From Psilocybe azurescens (taxonomy: Eukaryota; Basidiomycota; Agaricomycetes; Agaricales; Agrocybaceae): a stretch of DNA of 64,000 nt. The notes under the pieces were generated by a model that saw only the letters and a list, made by a program, of their open reading frames with translations, made no database searches and was not told where the DNA came from. The stretch lies in assembly GCA_023853785.1 (NCBI GenBank), contig JAJIRX010000570.1, positions 558,001 through 622,000 of the forward strand. The letters are read 5' to 3'. Each line of letters begins with the position of its first letter. Position 1 is the stretch's first letter. The translations under genes were made by a program, and so were the position numbers. Positions 1-12,530 of this stretch are shown here, piece by piece.

Positions 1-103
1 AAGGCCTCGCTTAAGGGACACAGGATTATGATGGTAACGCCGTAAATGGTGCTTGCGAAGTTCAGGGTTAACAGCAACATACTAATATGTAACTGAGAGA
101 GCT

Positions 104-110
104 TATATAA
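104..110 (+). promoter_or_regulatory. TATA-like box upstream of the zinc-finger regulator
   Basis: The heptamer TATATAA lies about 190 nt upstream of the chosen ATG at 302. An ATG at 150 in good context (ACCACCATG) opens a reading frame of about 49 codons that ends before 302, so it may be an upstream ORF or an alternative first exon. Inferred from sequence position only. Confidence 0.35.
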
Positions 111-301
111 CAAGGAACGTTTACTCCCTACTCAATTCCTCTAACCACCATGCCACACTTGCCCTTGACTGAAGCTTCAATTAAAAACACTATTGACTTG
201 AAAGCGAATGGCGAAGTCAGTAGAATGCGAAGTCATAAAGGTCCGTGGTTGTTGATATCAAGGTGTTCTATTTTCCAAAGTAACGTTCAACATTAGGTAA
301 C

Positions 302-2987
302 ATGCCTTCACTTCCGCAGACCAAATATTGCGCGTTGTGCCCGGCCAAATTCACGCGAACAACACATCTCAATCGACACCTCCGTTCACGTAGGTTATTA
401 CCACCAGAAGCTCCTTCATGTGGATACTTATGGACCTTAACCTTAGACACCAATGAACGTGCCCATCGGTGCAGTGTAAGATTTCTCTCAGGAGACCCAC
501 CCCAGTTCTCCGTTTTGACATCAACCACAGATATGCAATGCCGAGTTTACTCGAAGTGACTTGTTAACGAGGCATAAGCGAACGTGCGGGGATTCGTATG
601 TGCCATTTTTTGCTTCGTTAAACATCCGTGCTAACAATACTTCCTTGAAGCAGAAATGTCAATCGATCCAGACGAAAGTCATGCCAGGTAAGCCTGTTTG
701 GCTTCTCGTCACATCAGAAGGATAACTTACGAGGAAACACCAAAGGCATGCGCAGAATCCAAAGTCAAATGTAACCTGCAACAACCTTGTTCAAAGTGTT
801 CATCCCGAGGCAGGGAATGCGTTTTTATCAACGATCCCGAGGCCTCCCGCAACAGAAAAATCGCAAAAAGACGGGCAAACCAGCGCCTTCAGTAGTGTCC
901 AGCGAAGGCGACTTCTCGGAATCGACAACAAGCTTGGACTCTCTGGGACCATCTAGCCCATCCTCAAACTTTTCCTTTGGCTCACATGGCCAGGATACGC
1001 TTTCCTATCTTGTTTCTCCGCATCTCACAGGTCAATTATTGCCGGGATCTTCATTTGGCCTCCCAACGTCTGATTGTTCTTCATCTGCTTGTTCCTCGTC
1101 TGCTTGTTCTTCTCGGTCATCTCCGCAGCTGGACTACTTCGAGGGTCGTAAACTCTCGAACTCATTCAGTATGGGCTATGAGACGCTGGAGCTGGAGTCA
1201 GAGTACAATGACTTCTTCCCAAACCCTGTCGACCCGTTCGTGGAGGACGGCTATTCCCCGTGCGTTCCTCGAGTTCAAACCGAAACAGATCTCTCAGGTT
1301 GGTTCGAAACAAACCGGGCTTGTGCCGTATACGGAAATAGCGAACCGCCCCTGTACTCGCAGTCGCACTGTCTGCCGACAAATATGGACTTTGTCAATAG
1401 TGCCGCGAACCTGAATCCTGCCTCTTCTGGAAAATCGCCCTTTTTGAGACAACAATTCTCCACAATCCCGCAAGCAAATCAAACCGCGTCTTCACCCTTT
1501 TCCCATTCCTCGGCGCAAGCGGACCCGACCACCGAGGAGTTGAACCAGTACCGTATGTTGTTATACATTTCATTATATGTGGGCGGTCACTCACAATTGT
1601 TTATGTTTCCATCCTAGTGTTCCTCTTTTTCTCAGAATTCAACCATCAGATTCCGATCTGTCATCATCCGACATGGAGAATGGATACGATTCCTCCTGTG
1701 CTTCTTAGCGTAATACAAGCTTGCGGCGCCTCGTTCGCAAAAACCCAGACGTCAGTGGAATTCGTCAACAAGGTTCTGACCACCACCCGGGATACGGTAA
1801 TCATGGAATATGTATGTTTTTGATCTTTCATCAGATAATTTCGTCATTGACACCGTCGCTTCTTCTACGTTGATACATTGACAGTCGAAACCAAATTGCA
1901 CCGTAAAAGATCTTATGAATCTAATCTTGGCAGTAGTCCTGTTGCAATCGATTGGATTACTGCAATGTCGACCGGACCAACGGGCGCTGTCGAGAGTTTA
2001 CCACGAGATTCTTGTTATGGTAAGTGTCGCGTCTATACACACATAACATAACATTACTCACCACGCACCCACACCTATGCTTCTTAATTTCCTCAGATGA
2101 TTCGGAAAACGGGTTTGATTAAACTTACCCGGTCATGGCCGCCTCCCGACCTCTCCAGTTCCCAGTACTTAGAGAACTCTTGGAGAGACTGGGCAAGGTA
2201 CGAAACGTTCAAGCGGTATGCCCTCTTCCCCTCTTCTTTCTTCCCCATTTTCTAAATGCATTTTTCCTATTTTTAGCGCGCTCCTACTTGCTTATGTTCA
2301 GGACTGCGTACACGGAGTGTACTACTCTGGCCAGCCTGCTTTCCCGAACTCTGAATTTGATATCAATCTCCCATCCGACGATGACCTCTGGAGGGCGCAA
2401 ACCGCACAAGATTGGTACCAAATCCAAACAATGCCCTCCAATCACGGAATCGGAAACCCCGTATTCTCGGAATGAGCATGCAAATGTCGCTCGTTGCCCT
2501 CAAGGACCAGGCCCCGGCGGTCTTCCCTCACTCTGTCAACGCTTTCTCGGCATATATTCTTATCCATAGTATTTTGAGGGACGTCTTTTCGCCGCCTCAG
2601 AGTCCTGTGGCCATGTCAACGGCCAGTCCCGGTGATCCGGACGCGTTTGATACGCTCACGATCCAGTGTGCGCTCCACAACTGGCACCAGATGTGGTCCA
2701 GCAACCCTGAAGCTTTACGTTTAGAGCAACACAATCCCGACAATTCCTTCGTCCACAACGCCTCTCCTTTCTACTGGCTAGCGAGGTTGGCACAAGGCTC
2801 GAAACACAATGGGACCTTCGTCGTCAGGGCGTTAGGCACAAAGGCCGATGTCGAAGATCGTTATCGGGTAATAAAAGCCTGGCTGAACCAAATACATTCT
2901 AGCATTCGACATGGATCACAAGCATCTCCACATCTGACCTCGCCTCACACACCGTCTCGGCACAGTTCCTTTTCCCATGCCTCATAG
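302..2987 (+). CDS. C2H2 + Zn(II)2Cys6 fungal transcription factor
   Basis: This is a nuclear DNA-binding regulator; its targets are unknown. Splicing gives two N-terminal C2H2 fingers: CALCPAKFTRTTHLNRHLRSH, joined through TNERAHR to CSICNAEFTRSDLLTRHKRTC. A complete Zn2Cys6 cluster follows (SCQACAESKVKC, then PCSKCSSRGREC). Next come a Ser-rich linker and the fungal-specific middle region (FLFFSEFNHQIPICHHPTWR, LLSVIQACGASFAK, then AFSAYILIHSILRDVF). Exons are approximately 302-389, 447-475, 531-595, 654-687, 746-891, 957-1552, 1618-1811, 1885-2029, 2097-2215 and 2277-2987. Two joints are weak. Frame changes after 891 (a 65-nt GTAGTG...TAG intron to 956, or a missing base) and around 2415-2476 (a 62-nt intron with a poor GAG acceptor, or a missing base). 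C2H2/Zn2Cys6 hybrids are common in Agaricomycetes. The start matches the usual MPxLP opening of this family. Confidence 0.85.
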
Positions 2988-5440
2988 TTGTACTCCACCA
3001 TAGATCTATATTTTCTCGCCAAGTTGTTACTGAAACGCTGGTGTTATTGACACCCACGGTTGTATTTGATTAACTAGACGTATGAAGTCGCCAATGTGTA
3101 ACATTAGTTCTGTATTGCTACAAATAAGATCTTGTACTTTCCCGGCCATATGTCCGCTTGAATTATATTGCTGTCGTATATGGATTCATATTGTCTTGAA
3201 GTCTCCACTGAAATGCAAACGAAATCTTCTCAATGAACGTTAAGAAAAGAAACTATTAGGAGGTAAATGAAACACTATTCCGACAGATGTTGGATAACCT
3301 ATGTACTATTTTGGCGCCCAAAATTAGCATGTCGATCTAGGAGTATCGGACCATTTCGGCTATCGCAATTAGTCTTGTCGCCACTGTCGGCTTCAACGTA
3401 GTCGACGCAGGCACTATCTTCACGACGTCCTTCAAAAAGTCAAGTAGACATCAACCCGGCCCAAGGGCCCAACCTCATGTGCGGTGTTGAGACGGATATC
3501 ATTTGACATTGACAAAGGTCACAACTACACCTGTTTTGGCGGAGGTGAGAAGAAAAAATGATGCTGTTAGGGTTAGTCACTGTTATTCACAGACTGACAA
3601 GTTCCTATCACTCATCATGATCACAATTGTCGCATGTGCTATGAACTGTGCCTAAGCTGTGAATTTTGACACGACTGGCAGTAAGACTGCACCGCCATAG
3701 CAAATTACAGTGCCTGGATAACACTAGAAAAGTTACATTGCATAAAAACAAAAGAGGCTCACTGGGAATGACTCGTGCAGTAATTAGAGCACAGATCGAA
3801 AGTAGACGACGTTAATACCATGACATGAGATGGGTCACCCAGAAGATGAGGAGGCTAGGGCAAGTAAGTTCCCATTATCAGTGAATAAGGTTTCGTTGGT
3901 TACATGTAAAAACTGAGTTGGACAAGAAAAACTCCAGCCTCCAAAGCGCGACATCGGGCAGTCAAGTTAGTACCCCGGCACTGTACCATACCTTGGCGAC
4001 TGAGGTCAGTGGCGTTAGAAGACGCTGATACAGCTCCCGCAGACACCCATGCACTGAGGACTCGCAGGAAAAGAGGTTTCCAAAAGCAAACCATCTGCGC
4101 GACAAACGGAGATCGTCGAGGTTACCGATGGTTCTAAGTGGACACAATAAGCATACATACTTTAAGCTAACCAACAGTACGACAAGTATGAATAGATACT
4201 GAGATTAGCGACGCAAAAGTTCGATAACGATCCGTCATGATATACATAATACGGCCGGAGCAATAACGAGGCGAAGGACTTCAAAGCGATGAATGCGAAA
4301 GATAGTTGTAAAGAAACCCGTGAATCTTCCCGGGAGTCTTCTTGGAGGGATTCGGGCAGAGATATACATAGACCGCATAAAGAGGCTGTTCGTGGGTGCT
4401 CATAAAGTTCCGAACACGATAGATGAGTGAAATTTTATTCAGAGATACTAAAGTTACGTGACGACACAAGAGGTAGTATGAACTCCAAGGGGCAATTGCA
4501 ATAACTGTAAAGCAAAAGAGGATTGGTCAGACATCGGGTCGAAGAAGGGCAGAAGAAAAAAAAGCGACGAATGAAAGTCTCAGCAAAAAGGTTGTCCGCA
4601 GTCCTGTCCGAAGACAAGTCGGACTCATTAAAATCAGTTTTTTTTTGAAATCATTGGAAGGATGAAATAGGGATGTTGAAAAAATTGAATTGACAATGCT
4701 CACCTAAAATAAGACTACAAAAACACAACGTTGTGAATTGGGATATCCCAGCTTTAAATCGACATGCCCCGACATGGTCATATGCACCGAGACATTTCCT
4801 AGTTCTGGTTGTTAATCTCGAAGAAGAATGACTCCTAAGAGTCAAAGGCACTGTGTCGATGGTAGGAGTCATCAAAGCGACCAGCGTGGCAAATCTTCTG
4901 AGGAATCTAAAAATGCGAGGCGAGGTTTATATAGGGACGCGGGAGTCTCCGGTGCGCCACTTGAAATTTTAATGTCTGCTTTCCCCGACTCTCTCCGGGT
5001 CGAGACCCTGGGCATGCTTGGCACTATTTTTTGGATATGCGTTCTTCTTTTTCATGGAAGCTTGGACTATTGTTAGATTCATGTCTGAAGTCGTCCGTTG
5101 TCCGTCGTCGTCCAATCGCTGTAGCAAACAGAAACAGAATAGCGATGGACGAGTAAAATTTAAAAATTTGTGGTATCAACACCTGCAGCTAATTTTTTTT
5201 GGTGACTGATGCCCAGAATAGAATGAACAAGACAGTTTGAATTTGTCTGACATTATCCACCCGCGCTCAATCGGGCGTCACAAATGTCGTTCAATCTCAC
5301 CAGCAGTCGCTGGCATGGGCATGTCGCACTTTGGCAGAATCAGTTGAATGTGAGACCTCTTTTATTCCAGCTTACCACGACATAAACGAACTCCGGAGGG
5401 CAAGTCAACCAATCTCGAACATACACACTGTCCATCGGAT
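2988..5440. other. Intergenic, no recognised gene
   Basis: Only short open frames (under 75 codons) are present and none resembles a known family. A TATATAAA-type box on the minus strand (about 4927-4934) sits some 55 nt upstream of a minus-strand ATG at 4875. That frame runs 74 codons and has no recognisable domain. A second minus-strand frame (4094-3900) starts with a weakly signal-peptide-like stretch. A small multi-exon gene on the minus strand between 3.9 and 4.9 kb is possible but not demonstrable here. Confidence 0.4.
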
Positions 5441-6183
5441 ATGCCTGTTGAGTTGAAAGGGAGTTGCCATTGCGGAGCCGTAAGGTTTAGCCTGGAATCC
5501 AGCACTCCAGTGCCTTACCAGGTACGTGGGTCGTCGGAATTTCGGGATGACAGGATTCTAAGAAGCTGAAGTCACCCAACGTCATTTTTGTAGCTTTGCC
5601 TTTGTTCGATTTGTCGCAAAGTCGGCGGTGTAGGTGGTTCTATCAATCTGGGTGGGTATAGTAAGACTTTGAAGATTGATGGCAAAGAACACATAAGGTT
5701 TGCTCATTTGCCCATTCGATTTGAATTATGCATGAATACTCTGTCGATTCTTAGTGTTTACAAGGCAGTCTTGGATCGAGATACACTAAACGAAAAACAG
5801 TCTCATCCGAAAGGAGCTTTTGCAAGAAATGTTCTTCTATGCTTTGGCTTTACGATGAGTCTTGGTGAATCCAACGCACTGCTGACAATAAAGATAATCT
5901 GATTCTAACTCTCAATTTAGGCCCGATTTGATTCACCCCTTTGCCTCTGCCATCGACTCGCCTGAGCTGGAATCTCCTAAAACACTGGTGCGTCAACTTT
6001 GCCTAGATGTTCAGTTTTGTCGACCAAGTTCTAAGCAAAAAGTATCGATGACAGACCTGTATCAAACTCAATTCGAAGCCATCCTACGTTCGTCTACCTG
6101 ATGGCGACAAGGAAGTCCACCCGGAATACGGCCCAGACTCCATTGAAGAATGGCACAAGAAACACCACGCCTTCAAAGCGTGA
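5441..6183 (+). CDS. GFA/DUF636 (glutathione-dependent formaldehyde-activating-like) protein
   Basis: This is a small zinc-binding protein of the GFA (CENP-V/DUF636) fold. Some members promote formaldehyde-glutathione adduct formation, but for fungal paralogues the substrate is usually unknown. Visible motifs are GSCHCGAVRFSLESSTPVPYQ (first Cys pair), LCLCSICRKVGGVGGSINLGG (second Cys pair), FCKKCSSMLWLYDESW (third Cys pair) and the C-terminal WPDLIHPFASAID and LPDGDKEVHPEYGPDSIEEW typical of Agaricomycete members. Introns are about 5522-5593, 5698-5754, 5865-5920 and 5988-6056. The frame breaks by one missing base at the AAAAA run 5793-5797. Restoring one base joins VYKAVLDRDTLNEK to the FCKKC segment, so consensus error is likelier than a pseudogene. 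The stop is TGA 6181-6183, convergent with the kinesin gene. Confidence 0.82.
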
Positions 6184-6498
6184 CCGCTCCTGATTCTGTC
6201 CCTTCGTCCATGTACACCTGTAAAATTCGAGAAAGTGTGTACACGCTTTGTATGTCAATGATAAATTTTGTATTTTGCTCCCGACAGTTCATATCAGGCC
6301 AAAAAATGGAGTCTGGAGGGACTGTGATTTGATTTGAATGGGTATAATAAAGCATGGGATGTAAACAGGATAACAATTTGGACAGCGGACAAAAGAACAT
6401 AAATTATATACACGAAAGCAATTCGACCAGCCCGACCAGCAAGCACTCGGACTCAATATCCAAGACGACCAACAACCCTTACTTCTACCCCGAACTAC
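6184..6498. other. Convergent intergenic spacer
   Basis: This short AT-rich spacer lies between the 3' ends of the GFA-like gene (plus strand) and the kinesin gene (minus strand). It should carry both 3' UTRs. AATAAA-like signals occur near 6346-6352 (plus strand). No gene is seen. Confidence 0.5.
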
Positions 6499-9400
6499 TC
6501 ACAGAAACTGCGGGAGAATGTTCTCCTTATCTCCAAACACCTCCCTTCCTTTCACAGCGCCGCCCTTGTCAACCCCTCCAAACAACTTCTCCACCCCTGT
6601 ACTCCCAAGCTGCGGCTGCGTGATATAAATCGACGTCTCCAATAGCTGTCTCTCGACCTCCATCTCATCAAAGCTCACATCAGCCACCCCGCCTAGTTCC
6701 TCCAACATGTCCTGATCAAACAAACTCGGCTGCGCACGCGCGCTAGCGCGGTCAAGGCGCATAGGGCTCGATTCGGAATTGCCAGTCATATCGCGAGTGA
6801 TAGTGACGTCTGAAATCCGCGGCAGGCGCGCGGAGAAGGATCGCGATTGCCGTCGCTCGGTGTAGGTGGCCATGGCACCCCCCTGGGGTGGGCATTTTCA
6901 GTTTGGTGGGCGGGATGGATTGTCCGAGACCTAACGAATCAAATCGGGTCACGAAGGTAGCCAGCGCACGTCGTTCCTCTTCCAAAGTTTGTCGTGCCTA
7001 GAGGAAGATGTGAGCAACAAAGAAATTTTTCTAGAAGCCAATAATTTAAAGAATTAACCTTCTTCTCTTTCTCCAGGGCTTTAACAAGCTCATCGGCCCA
7101 TTTTTCGCTCTTTTCGCTCTTCTTCTGCTCTTCTTCAAGTTTTTCTATCCACTCTTTCTCTACGTCCTCCTTGACCTTCCTCAATGGCTCACCCAGGTTC
7201 TCCTCATACCCACGAATCACAATCTCAAGCTCCCGTATCGTCTTCGTCTGCTCCGCAATCAGTTTGTCCTTCTCATTCTCCGACGCATCTGCGGGCAAGG
7301 GTGGTCGAGCAAGCAACGACGTTTCCAGAGACAATATCTGATTCGCCTGAGATTCGATCTGTAGACGCGCGGCGAGCAGCTCTTGTTGCAGCTGGTACGG
7401 CGACATGTCGAAGTCAATCTTGACCGGACTGGCGGGCCGCTCTTCGTCATCATTGTCGTCCACCTTTCCTTCCTCCACGGTAGCGCTCGTCAGAATAAGC
7501 TTAGTCAGTTGCTGGATTCTTCCATTTAAATCGCGCATGGCTCGCGTTTCATCGATTTGCTAAGAGGAAAAGAGAGACGTAAGTCTCTATTATTTGTGAC
7601 AAAAATTCTAACCACTTACTTCCCGAGCAGATAGTCGACGAGATCGAACAGGGACCTCCGCTTCTCGCTCAGCAAGACGAGCTTTGAGCTCTTCAATCTC
7701 TTTACGATAGCGCTCGATGAGTGCATCGGTATCAACGACTTCCTTCTTCTTGGCATTGAGCTGCACGTAGTAGACATCAGTCACACATTTCTTCTGAATT
7801 TGGATCACTAAAGACACATACCTGTACGTTCTTAATCCTCTTAGCAAAAAGAAGTGTACTCATACTTTCGGAAACTGCTCCGGCATCGGGATTAATGGTG
7901 CAAATGACGCTAATACGAGCGTTGCCTGACAGCGAGGGCTGCAGCATACGCGTCAGCTTTGAATTTCGGTACGGAACGTGATCCGCCTTATTCTTCGCAG
8001 CATTGTCAGCTAAAGTCCCAATGACGGTTCCCAATGTCAGTAAGCTATCGACCAGATGAGTTCACAGATCTTTGAACTGAGATGAATGGGTCAAACCTCG
8101 TATTGATGTATTTCCCCTCTCTCGTTCTTTCCTTGTCCGAGGTTGCTTTCTCCGAACCAGCCAAATCGATGAGACTCTATATTCAAATCGATGGTTTAAG
8201 AAGAATATTAAATGAGATCACGATCAAATAGCATACCAGAACAGATGTTTGAACCGATCGCCCACCTCTTGCCTGAAGTCTTGGGCCTCCCAGCCCAGGT
8301 GTTTGTCGGCCATTGGGTCCTGGGGTTTGTCGGCCGCCAAGGCCTGGAGTCTGTCGCCCAGTGAAGCCAGGTGTCTGTCGGCCGTTCACCGCGGAGGCCG
8401 GTGTACTGGGTTCCTCATCATCATCGTCTTCTGACGACCCTGACACCCCCGTTCTCGACTCTCCACAACCAGGCGAAATACACTGTGACTCCGACTAGAT
8501 CGCTCGTTCCAATCAGTACATGCAGTGCGCCTGCTCCCTTCTCCTCGTTTTAGAACATCTTTGACACCTTTCAAACTCGTGACGACTTCCTCTCGCAGAG
8601 GAGTAAGAATAACCTCTCCCCGGCACCACCTTGAATCTGGACTTGATTAGCCTTGGCCATCATCGGCGGGGCGAGGAGATCAATGACCGTCTCATTGTAT
8701 ATCTCGAGATAGCTGCATCGAAGGAGGTATTCCCTCTCAGGCGTCCTCTTGATAAACCCGAAGACATCGCGCATCGCGCGAGGGATGATACCAGGCTCGG
8801 ATTCGTCTCCGGAGAGCGTGAAGGTTTTACCAGATGCTGTTTGCCCATAGGCAAAAATAACAGCATTGTATCCCTCCATCGCGGCTTGAACATGAGATCT
8901 GGCGACGGTGGTGTAAACGGGTTTGTTGAGCGTGCCGGTAAGCACGGCATCAAAGTTGAATGGTAAATTAGAGGATGTTGAAGACGAAGAAGAGGTAGCG
9001 TGTTTTGCGAAACTTGGGTCAAGCTTTAGGGAGTTGGTACCTGGGGTTGGGATCCATGCCGATGTTGAATCGCTCGGTCGTATCCTGGAATAACAACGTT
9101 AGAAAAATAAGAGCTGGAAATGTATCCTACTATTACCTTATGGACACCATGACCTTGTCTTCCTTCCCATGATTAAGTTCGGCTGCTTTCAACCACGCTT
9201 CATCGATCTCTCCACTCACATCACCTGCTTCGACGGTCTGCGAATCAACGAGAACCTGTTCAGGATCGACATTACTGACATCCATCTCGCTCGTCGATGG
9301 CATTAAATACGGACTCTCCGCTCCACTTCTGCTTCTTGGTGTATTGGGAGTCCTTGGCCTGCTTGGGGTCCCATCTTTCTTTGTCGGTGTTCCTGGAACT

Positions 9401-9666
9401 GGCGTCAAAGGTGTCCTTAGTTTGAGCGATGCGCTCTTCGACCGCGATTCGACTGATAATGGAGCTTTATACTTCTTATGCGTCGAATTGAGCAGAACTG
9501 GCTGGTTAGCTCGCGAAAGACGAGCGTTTAGCTGCTGGTCTGCGGTTGTGCTCGCTGAACTTGTCGACGATGCATTGGATTGCACGGATAAAGACCGTTT
9601 GGGCGTGAATGGAGTCATTCGACTTGTTCTTATCGGTGTGTTGGGCACTGTTCCATTGCGGCTCAT
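6499..9666 (-). CDS. Kinesin-7 (CENP-E/Kip2-like) motor protein
   Basis: This is a plus-strand-antisense gene for an ATP-driven microtubule motor. The N-terminal extension of about 180 residues is Ser/Thr/Pro-rich with many TP sites. The motor follows: VMVSIRIRPSDS, FNFDAVLTGTLNKPVY, P-loop AYGQTASGKTFTLSG, SYLEIYNETVIDLLAP, switch I NERSSRSHS, switch II SLIDLAGSEKATSDK, and VPYRNSKLTRMLQPSLSGNA. Neck and coiled-coil segments (ERYRKEIEELKARLAEREAE; heptads with IESQANQILSLE; KEWIEKLEEEQKKSEKSEKW) precede a disordered tail ending DKENILPQFL. The single N-terminal-side motor with SYLEIYNE(T)xxDLL and a basic/Pro extension fits kinesin-7. Four GRQTPG repeats interrupt the motor between switch I and switch II. 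Frame is lost by one base at CCCC 8618-8621 and CCCCC 8446-8450; adding one base at each restores the family sequence. Introns are short, for example about 9080-9136 and 8035-8100. Confidence 0.87.
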
Positions 9667-10086
9667 CGTAATAATGAGTAAAATCTAGAAAATATCAGTC
9701 GTCTTGAATGTTCAGAATACAATGTTAGTTAACTTGAACTTCAACCGTGGTAATTCAAGTGGACGCGTTCAGCACGTGAGCGCGGGCGCCACACCAAACG
9801 TCAACGCAGCCATCAATAAACAAGGCCAACCAATGAAATTTAAGTTCTCGCACTGAGCAGCTGTTCGGACTCAAAATGAGCGAAAAAGAGAGTAAGTCTT
9901 GGGTGTTTTTTATGTACTGATATTAAGAACCACAGAATGAATGTCTGGGAACAGAGAGCCACGAATTTGTGGCAAAGCAGAATCCAACATTTCTAAAAAT
10001 AGATTTCCCCGCAACATTACCCTGCTTCCGCTGGCTTTTCTTGCTAAAGCATTCTCCCCGGGATTAAATAAAATGTAAAATAATGG
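9667..10086. other. Intergenic between kinesin start and tRNA; possible tiny spliced ORF
   Basis: This is the upstream region of the kinesin gene. On the plus strand an ATG at 9876 (MSEKE) is followed at once by a strong donor (GTAAGT at 9892). Several AG acceptors between 9937 and 9975 would give only very short products. No family is recognised, so no gene is called. Confidence 0.3.
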
Positions 10087-10209
10087 TGATCAGAGTGGGA
10101 TTCGAACCCACGCCCTTTCGGACCAGATTCCCAGCGATTAAGTCGGCTGAACATCAAATGTTCTGGTTTCTCCTTAGTCTGGCGCCTTAGACCGCTCGGC
10201 CATCTGACC
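10087..10209 (-). tRNA. tRNA-Leu (anticodon AAG) with 43-nt intron
   Basis: Read on the minus strand, the acceptor stem GGTCAGA pairs with TCTGATC (one G-T), followed by discriminator A. The A box (TGGCCGAGCGG) and B box (GGTTCGAATCC) are both canonical. The anticodon stem CCAGA/TCTGG encloses the loop CT-AAG-G/A. An intron follows the purine 3' of the anticodon, at plus-strand 10129-10171 (43 nt). A long variable arm (TCCGAAAGGGC) confirms a class II leucine tRNA. It decodes CUU/CUC. The intron position is the standard one for eukaryotic tRNA splicing endonuclease. Confidence 0.95.
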
Positions 10210-11980
10210 TGTAGACGACAATATCAGCGTCCATAGCCTATGAGGACTGGATTCAGTATATCCGCTGTACAGAGTCATAGTCAAACACCATACGTTTACA
10301 AGAAGACAAAACAACAATCGTCACTGGTCTCGGCGTCCCATCCTCTTTAGGCCAGTCAGTCATCCTAATAATGTGGGCTCCACAAACATGGGTACCTTGC
10401 CACTAAATCGCCACTACAAGCTCTTGTAAACTATTCTAGGTGTCGTAAGCCTCGTTTACCACAGCCCCCTTTTGTATTATCTTATCTTTCTACATCTATA
10501 TACACGTGACCGTGATCCCCAACCTTTTCCTTTGACCAACGACAGCGACTCCCGCTTTTCTTTCTCTCTTTACATGTCGTACCCATCTGTAATGGTCAGT
10601 CGTTCAGTCGATATATCGCGGTCTTATCATTTTTTGCGTGACTCTCAGTAAGCCCTGCGCCGCCAGGCTTTCATGTCTTCCGACATCATAGAAGTGTTTG
10701 CACTTATCATCGTAACATGCACGAGCCTTGTCATGTGGGCTTGAACTCAACTCAAACTGGAGAGATAAAAAAATTAAGATATCGAGCCCTCCGACGACAG
10801 ATTCAAGTCGAGCTAACGTCATAAGAGATTTAAAGCAAAGTAAGCATCTTGGATCTAGTACATTCGAGAATGGCTCAATTTCCCAGAGAGAGTAATACCC
10901 GGAGTGAATCCCATGGGACATGGCAGTCCTAAAATTCTCAAACGGATAGAATATAACCGGGGATTAAAGGGAGATAAAACGACAGGACGTCGGACGAACA
11001 GCTTCGATTCTGATTAGAGCAAATAGCTCATTGAAGTGAATCAAGATATCCCTATTTGAGCGAGATAGGTAAGGCTATACGCATCGAGTTATATCCCTAA
11101 AGATCATTCGTTTCACAGTAGCATCTTCTCCTCCGTTATCTAAGCACCCGTTGATTCGAGTAAACCATGGATTATTGCATAATACCCGCAGTGACCGTCT
11201 ACAAGCTTAGATATAGCAAAACAAAGCCATTGCATAAAGAGTTTGCTACGCAATAATGTAATGTCAATTATCCTGGTATGTTTATTAATATCTTGGTTGT
11301 ATCAAGTTTGCCGTAGCTATTATACCCTGCAGGAAGATTGGAGTGTTAGTAAAAGACGCTTTAAGCGCCCACAATCAGCAGAGCAACCAACAGTTGTTGA
11401 AGAGGTCTCACAGCGAATCAACGTCTCTTTGGCACTTGAAATGTGCTTTTGTTTTGTCTATAGTAAACTCTTTGAACCCTAAAATCGAGAGTGGTGAAAC
11501 GACGATACACTGGCAATGAAGGCTTTGTTCCGCCTCATTTGTTTCCATGAATCATATTCTTTGACTTGGAGAGGCTTGAACTCTCATTGTTGCGTTTTCA
11601 TTTAACATATAACAGTCGTAAGCCGGGCACTTCTGATTGCCACATTCGACATACCAATATTATTATGAGGTAAGGGCCTTGATTCTACCTCCCAAGAATC
11701 TCACTCACATACTTGATACGAATAGGTTGCATCTTTCGCTCCAGTCTTTTTACAAAAAAACTTTCCAGATGATTTACTCTTCCGAGTCACACATAGGTGC
11801 GAGTGACATGTATAGGACACTTCGGAAAGACAGTATGCCGACAACACCAAAATAGGTACATTCCGTTCATCTCCCCACATCTATGTAAACGTGAGTTCAC
11901 ATATCAATATATTTCTAGCGCGGCCTGTTGTGTGTTCTATTGTCATAATCTCCTTGGTTTTACCACAGAGGCTGGTGATT
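10210..11980. other. Intergenic, no recognised gene
   Basis: No conserved domain is seen. The longest frame is on the minus strand (10921-10604, 105 codons, contains ARACYDDKCKHFYDV) and matches no family I know. Around 10.45-10.58 kb the sequence is pyrimidine-rich and resembles a fungal promoter. No repeat structure was noticed. Confidence 0.35.
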
Positions 11981-11989
11981 AGAGCAGCC

Positions 11990-12530
11990 GCCCCTTCGAT
12001 GTATCAGGAAGTCGAATTTAATCCGATGACAGTATCAAACATCCAAAAATCGATATTGTCACTGCCGTACAGCGTCTCTCATCTTGATACCTGCAGATTC
12101 GCCTTTTCCCCCCTTATCCCTGGTTTTGCAGTGCCCCGTTGGACTCAAGAAGCTGTCCTTTACAAGAGTAGATGTCGCGCTGCCGGCAGCGCCGTTCTAT
12201 CAGCGTCTGAAGCTAATCTGTCTGGACATAGGGACATGTCCTTCGCTTTCCAGAGTGGGATTCGATGTGTCGCTTCTCAAAAGCTTGAGCATATCAACCC
12301 AGCCCGAATTCTCTTTCTTAGAGGTATCAGCCAGAACAGTTGTCGAAGGGTATGACAGTAATCAACCTTTGCAAATTTATATTGTCGCTTTCATATAACG
12401 TTTCTCATCTCGACCCGCGGATTCGCCGTGTTCCCCGTATCCCTCGTTCTGCAGTGCCCTGTTGGGTCGAAGAAACTGTCATTGACGAGATTGAATGACG
12501 CGCTTCCGGCAGCATGAGGGTCGTTCTATC
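11990..12530 (+). pseudogene. F-box/LRR-like gene relic, duplicated in tandem
   Basis: A frame at 12084-12398 reads like basidiomycete F-box/LRR proteins (SLVLQCPVGLKKLSFTRVDV, then QRLKLICLDIGTCPSL and FDVSLLKSLSIS). It has no F-box, start or gene context. A second diverged copy of the same segment follows at about 12350-12515 (LVLQCPVGSKKLSLTRLNDA), interrupted by a stop. The near-identical spacing of TCTCATCTTGATACCTGCAG-type text in both copies indicates a local duplication of about 330 bp. This is most likely a remnant of one of the many non-essential F-box paralogues of Agaricomycetes; the assignment rests on the leucine spacing and is weak. Confidence 0.4.

Noticed and set aside
3900..4174. 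Possible small secreted protein on the minus strand
   Set aside because: A hydrophobic patch resembles a signal peptide, but the frame is short, has no clear partner exons and no family match.
9876..9990. Tiny gene MSEKE with intron
   Set aside because: All acceptor choices give products under 25 residues with no conserved sequence.
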